From: Halorussus salinus
Lineage (GTDB): Archaea; Halobacteriota; Halobacteria; Halobacteriales; Haladaptataceae
Reading direction: 5' to 3'
NCBI RefSeq assembly: GCF_004765815.2
Contig: NZ_ML974128.1
Coordinates: 248,001-312,000 of the forward strand
DNA length: 64,000 bases
Below, piece after piece: positions 18,141 to 28,100 of the stretch. Under the pieces are notes generated by a model, which made no database searches, was not told where the DNA came from, and saw only the letters and a program-made list of their open reading frames with translations. Every line of letters starts with the position of its first letter. Positions within the stretch are counted from its first letter, which is position 1. A program made the position numbers and the translations under genes.

Positions 18141-18719
18141 CTACGCTAATTTCTTGGCGACCATCTCGCCCCAATGTTCGAAGCCGTGGCGGTCGTAGAA
18201 CGCCTGCGCGCGGTCGTTCTCGCGGTCCACGTCCAACACGAGTCTGTCGAGCGGGAGGTCCTGCTCGTCGGCCAGTTCGACCGCGGCGTCCATCAGGTCG
18301 TCGGCGACACCGGTGCCGCGGTACTCCGGCCGGACGTAGAGTTCGTTCAGGACCGCGGCGTCCCAGATCATCGCCAACTGCTGTGGCAGGACGAAGACGT
18401 AACCCGCCAGCGCGGGGTCGTCGGCCGCTTCCGTTTCCTCCGGGGCCTCCTCGTCGCTCTCGGACCGTGCTGTATCTGCTTCGTCGTCCCCGACGACCTC
18501 CGCGACGGTGACGCACTGCGGGTCGTGTTTCGTACACCATAACACCCAGTCGAGGTACCGCTCGCCGTAGTCGTCGGTCAGTTTCTCCTCGTAGACGGCC
18601 CGCTTGTCGTCGCCGCCGGTGCCGGACCCGAGTCCCAACTCGAAGGCGCGCTTGAGGTCCCAGAGGTCGCGGGGGTCGCGGTCGGGGTCGTACGGTCGGA
18701 GTTCGACGGTCTCGGTCAT
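18141..18719 (-). CDS. GNAT N-acetyltransferase
   Basis: 192 residues from the ATG at 18719 (MTETVELRPYD). The longer open frame upstream runs into the hairpin-rich gap and is not protein-like. GNAT core: AAVLNELYVRPEYRGTGVADDLMDAAVELA and the C-terminal LDVDRENDRAQAFYDRHGFEHWG, a typical acetyl-CoA fold ending. An acidic insert (about 85-115) precedes the core, as often in haloarchaeal GNATs. The substrate is unknown. Confidence 0.85.
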   Translation of the reverse strand: MTETVELRPYDPDRDPRDLWDLKRAFELGLGSGTGGDDKRAVYEEKLTDDYGERYLDWVLWCTKHDPQCVTVAEVVGDDEADTARSESDEEAPEETEAADDPALAGYVFVLPQQLAMIWDAAVLNELYVRPEYRGTGVADDLMDAAVELADEQDLPLDRLVLDVDRENDRAQAFYDRHGFEHWGEMVAKKLA

Positions 18720-18863
18720 GGTCCGGCTTTGGTCCGAGAGGGTGTTAGCGATTGCGAGTCGGGACGAGGAGTGACGCGATTTTTCGGCCCCGAGCGAGTC
18801 GTTTCCGACGCTCGTGAGGCCACGACGATACCGTACCGCGACAACACTGCGAACCGCGCTGTC

Positions 18864-18966
18864 GCCGACACCTCTCGGACCGCGACCGCACAGCACCGCG
18901 CCCCGTGCCTCCCCGCTCGCGCGCTCGGCCGCGCAGAACCGCGAGCGCGGCCGAGCGCGCGGCGCG
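18864..18966 (+). repeat. Structured dispersed element, family 1, copy E (short form)
   Basis: Lies in the gene-free gap 18720-19075. It begins GCCGACACCT, continues with CGCGACCGCACAGCACCGCG, then TGCCTCCCC, and ends in a hairpin with perfect 17-bp arms (18918-18934 with 18945-18961, loop of 10). The middle block found in the other copies is missing. This hairpin is the longest of the five copies. No gene is supported in the rest of the gap. Confidence 0.7.
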
Positions 18967-19075
18967 TCCCGTGTTCGGCGTCGGTTCGCGTTTCTGATGG
19001 TCGGCGTAACTTCGTTTCCAGCGGTCGGGGTCGATTCGCGCTACCGGGGGCGACCCGAATCCGCTCGCACTCGCG

Positions 19076-19810
19076 TCACTCACGGCGCTCCATCCAGACC
19101 CGAAGCCCGACCACCGTGTAGCCCGTCAGCGCGAGGAGCGCCCGCTCGCCGGTGTAGGCGATGGGGAACAGGCGTTCGACCCGGCCCTCCTCGGCACCCT
19201 TTTGGGGGTCGATGCCCGTGCTGTAGTGGGTGTTCTCGGTCGTCCGCACCGACTCGGACCCGCCGCCAGCACCCGACGAACCGCCGCCGCTCGACCCGGC
19301 TCCCGACCCCGCGTCGGCCCCCGCACCGCCCGACCGGTCGGGCGCGAACGCCTCGACCAGCCCCCCGAAATCGACGTTCACGAGCGTCTGGACGAACCCC
19401 TCTTTCGTGGAGTAGAACACCTTCCCGTCGAAGGTGTAGAATCGGTCGTGAAGCGGGTAGAGGAGGTTCGCGCCGTTGAAGAACGCGTCGAGACCGATTC
19501 CGGCGAACGTCACCGCGACGAGGCTGACCCACGCGACGCGGACGCCCCGGCCGCCCCACTGCGAGCGAACGAGCGAGGCGTCTCCTCGGCGCAGGTCCGC
19601 CCACAGCAGGACCCCACCCAGAAGCGGCAACAGGAGCGTGTGGAACGCCGCCCGATGCGCGCCCGCTATCCAGAACCCGACGAACACGTCGAAGTCCACC
19701 AGCGCCACCGCCGTCATCACGACCGCCACCGACTTCCCGTCGAAGTAGTCCGCCAACAGTGCGGTCCCCACCAGTCCCGCCAGCGCGACGTGTACCACCG
19801 TCGAAGGCAT
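19076..19810 (-). CDS. Membrane-bound metal-dependent hydrolase (DUF457-like)
   Basis: 244 residues from the ATG at 19810 (MPSTVVHVALAG), nine codons inside the longest frame; this start matches the family's N-terminus. Helix 1 carries the early His. DFDVFVGF and HRAAFHTLLLPLLGG give the Asp and His residues expected for metal binding in the YdjM/DUF457 family. A Gly/Ser/Ala-rich insert (about 150-190) is probably an extracytoplasmic linker. Members are inner-membrane proteins of poorly known function. Confidence 0.75.
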   Translation of the reverse strand: MPSTVVHVALAGLVGTALLADYFDGKSVAVVMTAVALVDFDVFVGFWIAGAHRAAFHTLLLPLLGGVLLWADLRRGDASLVRSQWGGRGVRVAWVSLVAVTFAGIGLDAFFNGANLLYPLHDRFYTFDGKVFYSTKEGFVQTLVNVDFGGLVEAFAPDRSGGAGADAGSGAGSSGGGSSGAGGGSESVRTTENTHYSTGIDPQKGAEEGRVERLFPIAYTGERALLALTGYTVVGLRVWMERRE

Positions 19811-19919
19811 GTGAACTGTCGTACGTGACCCATCCACATTATCACTTTCCCGCTATCTTCGACGTTCGCCGAACCCCGATTTCGATACGCTTTTCCGAGC
19901 GACTCGCGCAGACCGGAGC

Positions 19920-20633
19920 ATGACTGGAGATACCGACCCCCGCGGGGACCTCGCGGAACGCATCGCGGGCGAGATAACCCTGAGCGACGACCCCGGCGCG
20001 ACGCTCCGCAAGTGGCGCACCGACTTCGGAGTCTCCCAGACCGATTTGGCCGACCACCTCGACGTGTCGTCGTCGGTCGTCAGCGACTACGAGAGCGGCC
20101 GCCGCGAGAGTCCGGGCATCGGCGTGGTCTCCCGACTCGTCAACGCCCTGCTGGACATCGACGAGCGCCGCGGGGGCGACCGCATCCGCCAGTACGCCCG
20201 CGTCGTCTCCGCGGGGTTCGAGAGCGACATCGTGAACGACCTCCGGGAGTATCCGACGCAGGTCTCACTCGACCGATTCTACGACGCGGTTGGCGCGAGG
20301 GAACTCGCAGAGGGCGACCAGCGCCACGTCACCGGCCACACCGTCATCGACAGCATCGAGGCTATCACGCGCCTCTCCAGCGAGGAGTTCTATCGACTCT
20401 ACGGCCAGAGTACCAGCCGCGCGCTGATGTTCACCAACGTCACCCGCGGGGAGTCGCCGCTGGTCGCCATGCGCGTCGTGAATCCGACGCCGAACGCGGT
20501 GGTCCTCCACGGCCTCGACCGCGGGGACCTGTGGGACCACGCGCCGAAGATGGCCCGCCTCGACGGTTTCTCGCTCTCGGTCACGAACGAGCCGATAGAC
20601 GACGTGTTGCAGGCGCTCCGAGAGTTCCCCTGA
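19920..20633 (+). CDS. XRE-family helix-turn-helix regulator
   Basis: 237 residues. The helix-turn-helix lies at about 35-70: LRKWRTDFGVSQTDLADHLDVSSSVVSDYESGRRESPG. The C-terminal 150 residues form a haloarchaeal/archaeal conserved domain with TSRALMFTNVTRGESPLVAMRVVNPTP. It is 125 bp upstream of the proteasome operon on the same strand. The 18-bp palindrome in between is an obvious candidate binding site, but that link is inference. Confidence 0.85.
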   Translation: MTGDTDPRGDLAERIAGEITLSDDPGATLRKWRTDFGVSQTDLADHLDVSSSVVSDYESGRRESPGIGVVSRLVNALLDIDERRGGDRIRQYARVVSAGFESDIVNDLREYPTQVSLDRFYDAVGARELAEGDQRHVTGHTVIDSIEAITRLSSEEFYRLYGQSTSRALMFTNVTRGESPLVAMRVVNPTPNAVVLHGLDRGDLWDHAPKMARLDGFSLSVTNEPIDDVLQALREFP

Positions 20634-20704
20634 GCGAATTTCGGCCCGAGTGTCCACCGGAGCAGTCGGTCCGAGGCGCGTCCGACCTTCCGTCCACCCG
20701 TCCG

Positions 20705-20722
20705 GCTAAAATATATTTTAGC
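20705..20722. promoter_or_regulatory. Perfect 18-bp palindrome overlapping the proteasome-operon TATA box
   Basis: GCTAAAATATATTTTAGC is fully self-complementary. It covers the only TATA-like sequence upstream of psmB, whose ATG is 37 nt further on. A dimeric regulator bound here would block TBP. It is therefore both a promoter and a probable operator. Confidence 0.65.
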
Positions 20723-20758
20723 TAACACTTTTCGGTGGCTGGCCCGTACCTGTTTTCG

Positions 20759-21481
20759 ATGCCAGACGCCAGACCTCCCTCGGAATCGACCCCGAACAGC
20801 GACCCGGAACTCACGAAGACCGGCACGACGACGGTCGCGGTCACGGCCGACGACGCGGTGGTCGTGATGGCCGACAGGCGTGCGAGCGCGGGCGGCCGGT
20901 TCGTCACGAGCAAGGATACCCAGAAAGTCGAGCGAGTCCACCCGACCGCGGCAGTCGCGCTCTCGGGCGCGGTCGGCAGTCTCCAAGACTACACCCGCCG
21001 ACTCCGCTCGCGGGCCGACCAGTACGAGATTCGCCGTGGCGACCCGCCGAGCGTCGCCGCGTTCGCCACCTTCGCGGGGAACCTCCTCCGAAACGGTCCC
21101 TACCGCATGGTCCGGCCGATTCTGGGCGGCGTGGACGGCGACGGCCCGCAGGTCTACGACCTCGACGGCGGCGGCGCGGTGATGGACGCGCCCTACGCCG
21201 CGAAGGGGAGCGGCACCCAGTTCGCGCTCGGCGTCCTCGAACGCGAGTTCCGGCCCGGCCTCTCGGTCGAAGCCGCGACCGACGCCGCGGCCCGCGCCGT
21301 CGAGAGCGCAATCGAGCGCGACACCGCCAGCGGGAACGGCGTCACCGTCGCCGAAATCACCGCCGAGGAGGTCGCCATCGACGCGTACGACGACCCGGCC
21401 GAGTTGTACGCCGACCCGGCCACCGCGGCCGGAGGCGACGCGGCCGACCGCGACGCCGACGACGGCGAGGAGGTGGCCTGA
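20759..21481 (+). CDS. psmB: 20S proteasome beta subunit
   Basis: 240 residues from the ATG at 20759 (a GTG at 20735 lies in the leader). Autocatalytic processing between Gly22 and Thr23 (TG/TTTVAV) would free the Thr nucleophile. The catalytic set is complete: Thr1, Asp17 (MADRRAS), Lys33-equivalent (KDTQKVERV, shifted by one inserted Gly), GSGTQ and ERDTASGNG. The propeptide is short. It forms the proteolytic inner rings of the 20S core with the alpha subunit encoded directly downstream (one-base overlap). The sequence departs from typical haloarchaeal PsmB, so it may be a second, accessory copy. Confidence 0.92.
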   Translation: MPDARPPSESTPNSDPELTKTGTTTVAVTADDAVVVMADRRASAGGRFVTSKDTQKVERVHPTAAVALSGAVGSLQDYTRRLRSRADQYEIRRGDPPSVAAFATFAGNLLRNGPYRMVRPILGGVDGDGPQVYDLDGGGAVMDAPYAAKGSGTQFALGVLEREFRPGLSVEAATDAAARAVESAIERDTASGNGVTVAEITAEEVAIDAYDDPAELYADPATAAGGDAADRDADDGEEVA

Positions 21482-22242
21482 TGCAGGGCGACCAGCAGGC
21501 CTACGACCGGGGCACCAGCATCTTCTCGCCCGACGGACGACTGTATCAGGTCGAGTACGCCCGCGAGGCGGTCGAGCGCGGGAGCGCGAGCGTCGGGGTC
21601 ACGACCGCCGAGAGCGTCGTCCTCGCGGCCCGCCGCCGGGTGCGCTCGCCGCTGATGGACCCCGAGAGCGTCGAGAAGTTGCATCAGGTGGACGACCTCC
21701 TCGGGGTCGCCTCGGCGGGTAACGCGGCCGACGCCCGACAGTTGGTGGAGTTCGCGCGTCAGACCGCCCAGCGCGACCGCCTGACCTACGACGAGCCGAT
21801 GGGCGTCGAACCGCTCGCGAAGGCGGTCGCCGACCACGTGCAGGAGTACACGCAGTCGGGCGGCGCGCGCCCGTTCGGGACCGGCCTGCTGGTCGGCGGC
21901 GTGACCGAAGACGCCTCGGGAGACTACCGGCCCGCGCTGTACGAGACCGACCCCTCGGGGACGCCCTCGGCGTGGGACGCCGCGGCGGTCGGACGCGACA
22001 GCGCCGAGATTCGGAAGTTCCTCGAAGCCGAGTATCGTCCGGACGCGGACCTCGATTCGGGCGTGGACCTCTCGCTGGAAGCCCTCGCCGCGCCCGACGA
22101 CGAGTCGTTCGCCCCCGCGGAGGTGGCCGTGGCGACGGTGACGAAAGAGGCGGGCTACCGCCACCTCTCGGCCGACGAGCGCCGGAGCGCGCTCGACCGT
22201 CTCGGACTGCTGGACGAGAGCGGGAATCGGCAGGCGTCCTGA
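21481..22242 (+). CDS. psmA: 20S proteasome alpha subunit
   Basis: 253 residues; the ATG shares one base with the psmB stop. The alpha signature is present: YDRGTSIFSPDGRLYQVEYAREAVERG, then RVRSPLMDPESVEKLHQVDD and ASAGNAADARQL. Alpha rings gate the core and dock regulatory ATPases (PAN/Cdc48). The C-terminus is shorter and more acidic than usual and lacks an obvious long tail. A beta-alpha operon is unusual for haloarchaea, where I recall psm genes as unlinked. Confidence 0.92.
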   Translation: MQGDQQAYDRGTSIFSPDGRLYQVEYAREAVERGSASVGVTTAESVVLAARRRVRSPLMDPESVEKLHQVDDLLGVASAGNAADARQLVEFARQTAQRDRLTYDEPMGVEPLAKAVADHVQEYTQSGGARPFGTGLLVGGVTEDASGDYRPALYETDPSGTPSAWDAAAVGRDSAEIRKFLEAEYRPDADLDSGVDLSLEALAAPDDESFAPAEVAVATVTKEAGYRHLSADERRSALDRLGLLDESGNRQAS

Positions 22243-22364
22243 CGGTTCCGCGGCGATTTCCTATCGCGCTTATTCGTTTATCCGGCCCGAGTGCGACGCT
22301 CGTCTCGCTGGCGGGGTCGCTGTTGCTGGCGCTCCGGAACTCCTCGAATCGAAAAGAGCGAAAC

Positions 22365-23459
22365 CTACGACGCCTGCCGAACCGACTCCGCGCCGCGCCG
22401 CCGCGTCCCGGCCACCGAGCAGTCCCCGGCGACGAACACGTCCAGCAGTTCGTCGTCCAGTTCGACGCCGACCCTGACACACCACGGGTCGTCGGAGACG
22501 ACCGTCTCGGTCCACTCGTCGCCGACGTTCCAGATGGGCCTATCCCGGACGTTCAGCCCGTGGTCGTGGAAGAACGCGACGACCGCGGGGTGTTCGAGGA
22601 CCGCGAGCGTGACGGGCGCGTGGAGTCGGCACCCGCACTGCGCGCAGTCGAGGAGGACCTGCGCGCGCTCGGCGTCGCTGTCGGGCAGGCGGTCGGTCAG
22701 GGAGTCGGGCGGGGACGCGAGCGCGGCGTCCATCGTCGCCGCGCACTCGGGACAGACCCCGTCGGACATCACAGAGAGGCGGTGGCGGTGGTGGCGGTCG
22801 AACGCCGAAAGCAGGCGCTCGGGGTCGCGGTCCCGGCGCGCGCTCGGTGGGAACGGCAAGGTTAGGACGCCGCGCCCGCAGTCGTCGCAGGCCACGGTGA
22901 CGGAGTTGGCCTCGCAGACCGCCGCGAGGTCGCCCGACTCACAGAGCGGGCAGGCGTCGCCGGTCGGCACGGGACCGAACGACACCCGGTCGGTGTAGGT
23001 TCCGGCGGCGATGGCTCGGGCGACCTGCCGCCCGGCGTAGGTCAGCGCGTAGCGGTCGCCCTCGTCGCCGGTTCGCCGGAGGAACAGGTCGGTCAACTGC
23101 CGAAGGTGGTAGGCGAACCCGGCGGTCGTGTCGGCGGGACTTCGCTCGAAGAGTTCCGAGAAAGTCATCGTCCGGCGCTCGGGCGAGTCCGACGTGCCCT
23201 CGCCCGCGGCGTCGCTATCGTCCTCGCCGCCCGCGAGCGCCCGGAGGACCGCCATCCGGACCTCGTTGCCCAGCGCCTCGAAGGCGTCGCTGGCCGCGCT
23301 CGACTCGACTTCCGGCGCGGGTGCGGCGGCTTCGGTGTCCGCCGTGACGGTCCCCGCGTCGGACTCGCGGGTCTCCTCGACCGCCGCACGCTCCGGTAAC
23401 TCGGTCGGGGTCGCCTCCGCACCCGACTCGTTCGCGCCTTCCGTGCCAGCGTCACTCAT
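22365..23459 (-). CDS. ArsR-like winged-helix protein with zinc ribbons
   Basis: 364 residues. Acidic disordered N-terminus (1-55), ArsR-type winged helix (about 58-160: SDAFEALGNEVRMAVLRAL ... TTAGFAYHLRQLTDLFLRRTGD), then three Cys-pair knuckles: CPLCESGDLAAVC with CDDCG, CPEC, and CAQCGC. The C-terminal beta-rich part may bind a ligand. This matches a common haloarchaeal regulator layout (DUF7351-like). Probably a transcription regulator; the target is unknown. Confidence 0.82.
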   Translation of the reverse strand: MSDAGTEGANESGAEATPTELPERAAVEETRESDAGTVTADTEAAAPAPEVESSAASDAFEALGNEVRMAVLRALAGGEDDSDAAGEGTSDSPERRTMTFSELFERSPADTTAGFAYHLRQLTDLFLRRTGDEGDRYALTYAGRQVARAIAAGTYTDRVSFGPVPTGDACPLCESGDLAAVCEANSVTVACDDCGRGVLTLPFPPSARRDRDPERLLSAFDRHHRHRLSVMSDGVCPECAATMDAALASPPDSLTDRLPDSDAERAQVLLDCAQCGCRLHAPVTLAVLEHPAVVAFFHDHGLNVRDRPIWNVGDEWTETVVSDDPWCVRVGVELDDELLDVFVAGDCSVAGTRRRGAESVRQAS

Positions 23460-23544
23460 GCCGGTATCGTCGGGCGTCGTCGTTTATAAGCTCTCGGACC
23501 GCGGCGGATTCGTTCTCGCTCGAATCGTTACGTCCCGTGGTGGT

Positions 23545-23686
23545 CGGCGCGCGCTGGCGCGAGTTCATCTCGCGCCGTCGTCGCGCGAGGGATGACCGAA
23601 CGAAGTGAGGGAAGCGGTTGGGGAGGTGTGAGGCCCGTGCGGGGCGGTGTCATGCGGTGGCGTCGCGGTCACTCCGAGGTGTCGGC
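23545..23686 (-). repeat. Structured dispersed element, family 1, copy A
   Basis: Lies in the gap 23460-23772. Read on the minus strand it runs GCCGACACCTCGGAGT, an ACCGC-rich tract, CACACCTCCCCAACCG, CATCCCTCGCGCG, then a hairpin with perfect 8-bp arms GGCGCGAG/CTCGCGCC (plus-strand 23556-23563 with 23569-23576, loop of 5), and AGCGCGCGCC. No gene is supported in this gap. Confidence 0.75.
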
Positions 23687-23772
23687 AGTAGGGCGGTTTG
23701 CGGGTCCAAGACCGCTCGACCGAGAAAACAGCCGATAGAACCGCAGAAAAGCAACCGACTCAGCTGGTCCGA

Positions 23773-25113
23773 CTAGTTGTCCACATAATCGTAGAGCCGC
23801 TCGTTCATCCGGCCCGTCCCGGTGAAGACGAACTCGCCGTCCGGCACCGTGAAGTCCTCCATCTCGATGGTCTTGTCGTGGTTGTGCCGGTCGTGGACGT
23901 TCTCGTACTCCTCGAAGCTGAGGTCGTAGCGGGCGTCGTTCTGGGCGTCGATGTTCAGCGCCTCGATTTCGTCTTCCCAGCCGTCGGCGACCGTCTCCGC
24001 GTGGATTTCCGCCTGCGCGCCCGAGCCGTAGGACCCCACGAGGAGTTTCTGGCCAGCGAGGTCGATGCCCTCCTCGGCGGCGGTCTTGAGCGCGCTGGCA
24101 CGGGCGATGTGGACCGACCCGGTGTACCAGTTGCCGACCTCTCGGGAGATGGAGAGGGTCGGCTCGACGGTGGCGGCGTACCAGTCGCGGTACGCCTCGG
24201 TCGAACTCAGGTCGTCCATGTGGTCCCGGATGGCCTCCTCGTAGCTCTCGCGGTCGTCGAAGTCCTCCTCGCGGGGCTGGAAGCCGATTTCCTCCGCGAG
24301 TTCCTCCTCGATGGGCGTGTCCCGAATCATGTGTCGGTAGCCCAGCAGGCCCGCCTTCCGGACCATGCCGGGGAACGGCGTGTGGAACGGGATGTACGCG
24401 AAGTCGTCGGGGTGGGTGTCGCCCGAGACGCTCTCGAAGTCCTCCAGCGCCTCGCGCATCCGAGCGAGATAGACCTGCATCGAGCGCTTACCGTCCACGC
24501 TCGGGAACTGCTGGTTGGGCTTGAGGAAGTCGGTCTCGTCGGCGCTCCCGTAGCCCTGCTCGGTCGAGAGTTCCACGAGGCTCGGCTCCTCGTCGATGAG
24601 CATGGCGACCGCGCCCGCGCCCTGCGTGGCCTCACCGGGGTCGCCCCGCGCGTAGAGGGCGGTGTCGGTCGCCACGACGAGCGCGGCGCGGCCGCGGTTA
24701 CGACCCGCTTTGATCCAGTTGTACGCGTCGTCCAGACTCTGAGTGCCGGAGATGCAGGCGAACTTGCGCTCGCCCTTGTTGGCGTGGTGGAAGTCGCCGT
24801 CGTAGACCTGTTCGAGACAGCCCGCGATGTACGTCGAGACGGGCTTGGAGTTGTCGAACGAACTCTCGGTGGCCACGTCGATGCGACCGATGTCGTCGGG
24901 CGAGAGACCCTTGCGGTCCATCAGGCGCTTGGCCGCGTTCGCGCCCATCGTCACGATGTCCTCGTGAGCGTCCGGGAACGAACTGGCGTGCAGGCCGAGT
25001 CCCTTCGTGTACTTTTCGGGCTCCTCGCCCTTCTCGGGCGCGAACGTCTCCGCGAGGTCCAGTTTGAGCTTCCCCGTCCAGATTTCGATGGCGTCGATAC
25101 CGACAGCTGTCAT
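23773..25113 (-). CDS. mvaS: Hydroxymethylglutaryl-CoA synthase
   Basis: 446 residues, full length. Catalytic Cys120 (KFACISGTQSL), Glu83 (ATESSFDNS) and His244 (IPFHTPFPGM) are all present. It condenses acetyl-CoA with acetoacetyl-CoA to HMG-CoA, the second step of the mevalonate pathway that feeds archaeal isoprenoid lipids, carotenoids and quinones. It is monocistronic here. The C-terminus has the typical archaeal ending TVPDGEFVFTGTGRMNERLYDYV. Confidence 0.95.
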   Translation of the reverse strand: MTAVGIDAIEIWTGKLKLDLAETFAPEKGEEPEKYTKGLGLHASSFPDAHEDIVTMGANAAKRLMDRKGLSPDDIGRIDVATESSFDNSKPVSTYIAGCLEQVYDGDFHHANKGERKFACISGTQSLDDAYNWIKAGRNRGRAALVVATDTALYARGDPGEATQGAGAVAMLIDEEPSLVELSTEQGYGSADETDFLKPNQQFPSVDGKRSMQVYLARMREALEDFESVSGDTHPDDFAYIPFHTPFPGMVRKAGLLGYRHMIRDTPIEEELAEEIGFQPREEDFDDRESYEEAIRDHMDDLSSTEAYRDWYAATVEPTLSISREVGNWYTGSVHIARASALKTAAEEGIDLAGQKLLVGSYGSGAQAEIHAETVADGWEDEIEALNIDAQNDARYDLSFEEYENVHDRHNHDKTIEMEDFTVPDGEFVFTGTGRMNERLYDYVDN

Positions 25114-25179
25114 ATCCGTTACTCCGGCGACCGCCTATAAGATTTTGTCGATAGGGTCTTCGACGCGCGTCGAAATACG

Positions 25180-28100
25180 TCAGCTCACGCGGCCCCGTCT
25201 CGGTTCGCCGACGACCGTCGCGCTCTCGGTGTTCTGCAGGGTTCCGCTCCTCCCGCGCTCCTCTATCGTCGCCTCCGCGACGAACAGGGTACCCTGTGAG
25301 ACGGTCGCCGACGACGACCGAGCGGTGTTCAGTTCGGTCCGATTCAGGACGGCGTCGCCGGTCCGGGCGGTCAGCGAGATGCTACCGGACCCGCTCCCGC
25401 CGACGAAGTTGTTCACGCTCGTCCGGGCCGCGTCGAGCGAGTCGCCGGAGAGACTAACGTCCCGTTTCGAGAGGAGGTCGGCGTCCCTCACCGACAGCGA
25501 GCCACCGGAGGCCGAGACAGTAATCGCGCCGCTTCCGCTCCCGCCTTGGTAGTTGTCTATCGACGCTCCGTCGAGGTCCGCGCTCGCGGCCGTGACCTGT
25601 ACCGTGTTCTTGGTGGCGAAGACGCTCTCCTCGGCGGCGAACGACCCGGCAACGTCGACAGTCACCGAACCGCTCCCGCTTCCGCCTTGGTAATTGTCGA
25701 ACACCGCGTTCGAGGCTGTCACCGCGTCGGCTTCGACCGAGATGTCGCCCTTCGTATCGACCACGGCGTCGGCGGCCGAGAGACTGCCCGAACTAGTTAT
25801 CGAGACGCCGCCGCTCCCGCTTCCGCCGACGTAGTTGTCCAGCACGGTGCCGGTCAGGTCCGTCTTGCCCCCGTCGATGGAGACGGTCCCTTTCGTCCGC
25901 ACGTCCGTTCCGGCCATCGCTACCGACCCGGCGGCGTCGAGGGTGACGCCGCCGCTCCCGCTTCCGCCAGCGTAGTTGTCTACCGTCCGGTCGGCGAGGT
26001 CAAGCGACCCCGACTCGGCCGTGAGGCGCACGTCGTTTCGACTCGTCACGTTGGCATCGAGGAGGATACTCTCGGCCGTCCAGTCGGCGCGGTTCACGTC
26101 GAGCGACCCGCGCCCGTCCGTACTGTCTGGCACCACGAGGTCGTTACCGTCGCCCGCGGTAAAGGTGCCGTCGAGTTGCGCTTCACTGACGGGCGAATCC
26201 GTAGTGTCGGGCTCGTAGACGCCGTCACCGTCGGCGTCCTGATACGCGAATCCGGGGTCAACCCCAGCACCGCCACCGCCCTGCCCGTCGGCGGTGTCGG
26301 TCACGCTCGCGGTCTCAGTGTTGTCGGCTTGGTCGGTCGCCTCGATGCGAACCGTGTACTCCTCGCCGTAGTTGCCGTTGCCCGAGTCCGGTGTGAGCGT
26401 CGCGGTTCCCGAAGCGGAGTCGCCGCTCACTCCGACAGTCTGAGTCGTAACGGTCTGCCCGTTCTGATTGCGGAGGGACAACTCGACGCTCGACAGACCG
26501 CTCCCGCCAGTATCCGAGACCGCCCAGTCGATGCCGTACTGGACGCTTCCGGAATTGCCGGGGCAGGGCGTCTGTCCGGACGGGCAGTTGCTCTGGTCGT
26601 CCACGATGAACCGCTCGATGGTCGGTGAGTCCGATTCGGCCGCCGGGTCGGGGTTCACGATTCGGACGCGAATCGGGTCCACGTCGTCGCCGCTGGCCGC
26701 GTAGACGGTGACGGTCCCGTTGGTCGGCGTCAGGCGGAGCGTGGTCTCGTTGCGGCCCGCGGCGTCGGTCGTCTCGCCGGTCGGGACGACCTCGGCGAGC
26801 GCGGAGTCGTTGACCGCGTAATCGACCGCGGCCTGCGCCAGCGGGTCGGTGCCGTCGGTGACGGTCGCGGTCAGGTCCAACTCGATTCCGTCGTCGGCGT
26901 TCACCGTACAGCGAGTCAGTTGCGCGTCACAGTCCCTGAGGCCGTCGCCGACCGCGTCGGTCCAGTTCACGCTGTACGTGGCCGGACCGTCGCTGTCGTC
27001 AGTTAGTCCGCTCCCGTCGGTGTTCACCGCGGTCAGGTTGTAGCTCAGGTTCGTCCGCGTGCCGGGGTCGAAGTCGCCGCCAGCGGGCGGCACCGACGCC
27101 ATCCCGACCCGGACCGCAACGTCGCGGTTCGACCCGTCGAAGTTCTCCGGCGCGTCGTACCGAATCGTCACCCGGCCCTCCTCGTCGGTCGTCAGGTCGG
27201 TGAGTTGGTCGCCGCGCTGGCCCTGCGCCGCGACCGCGTCGCCGCCGAGACCGCTGTCGAGGGTCATGTTCACGGTCGCGCCCGAGACCGGATTATCGAA
27301 GCGGTCGCGGACCTCCACCACGAGGTCCCGTCCGCTGTTCTCCGCGACGCTCGCGTTGTCGCCCCGAACGTCGGTGACGTAGTGGGCGTCGGTGTCGGTC
27401 ACGTCGGTTCCGACGCCGACCTTCGCCAGTTCGAGTTCGTAGGTCGCGGGTTCGAGGACGAGCCGGACCGCGCTTCTGTCGGGGACCTCCTCGACCGCCC
27501 GGACGTAGCGGTCGGGATTGGACGCCGTTTCGTCCATCTCCGCCGAGAGGAGTCCCCGCCACTCGTCGGCCGGGAGCGTCGTCGGGACCAGAACCGAGAC
27601 GTTGCTCGACTCGTTGCCGACAGCCACGGTGCGGGTCGCGGCGCTGACCGCGCGCAGGTCCACCGTGGTCGTGCTACTGCTGGACTTCGAGAGGCTTCCG
27701 TTCAGCGCGACCAGCGAGATGCTGTTACCGTCTACGAGTCGCTGGCCAGCGAGGGTTCGGTTCGCGCTGTCGAACCGATTGTAGAGGACGCCAGCGTCGT
27801 AGACGGTGGTCGGCGGGTTCTGGTAGACGTGGTAGAGGGGGTCGTAGGTCAGCCCGCGCGTCGAGAAGTTGCGCGCGCTCCCGGTCCAGTAGTCGCCGGT
27901 CTCGCCGGTCGCGGTGGCGTTCTCGACGGTCAGGTTCGCCGGAGGAGTCGTCCGGAGCGTGCCCGAGGGCGGTGCGGGGTTGACGAAGACGGCCCGAACC
28001 GGGTACTGCGTGCCGAGCGCGACCGAGGCCGACCCGCCGCTCCCGGTCGCCGCGGTCCGCAGGAGGTCGTCGCGCAGGTCTTGCAGTTGGCTCTGGACTG

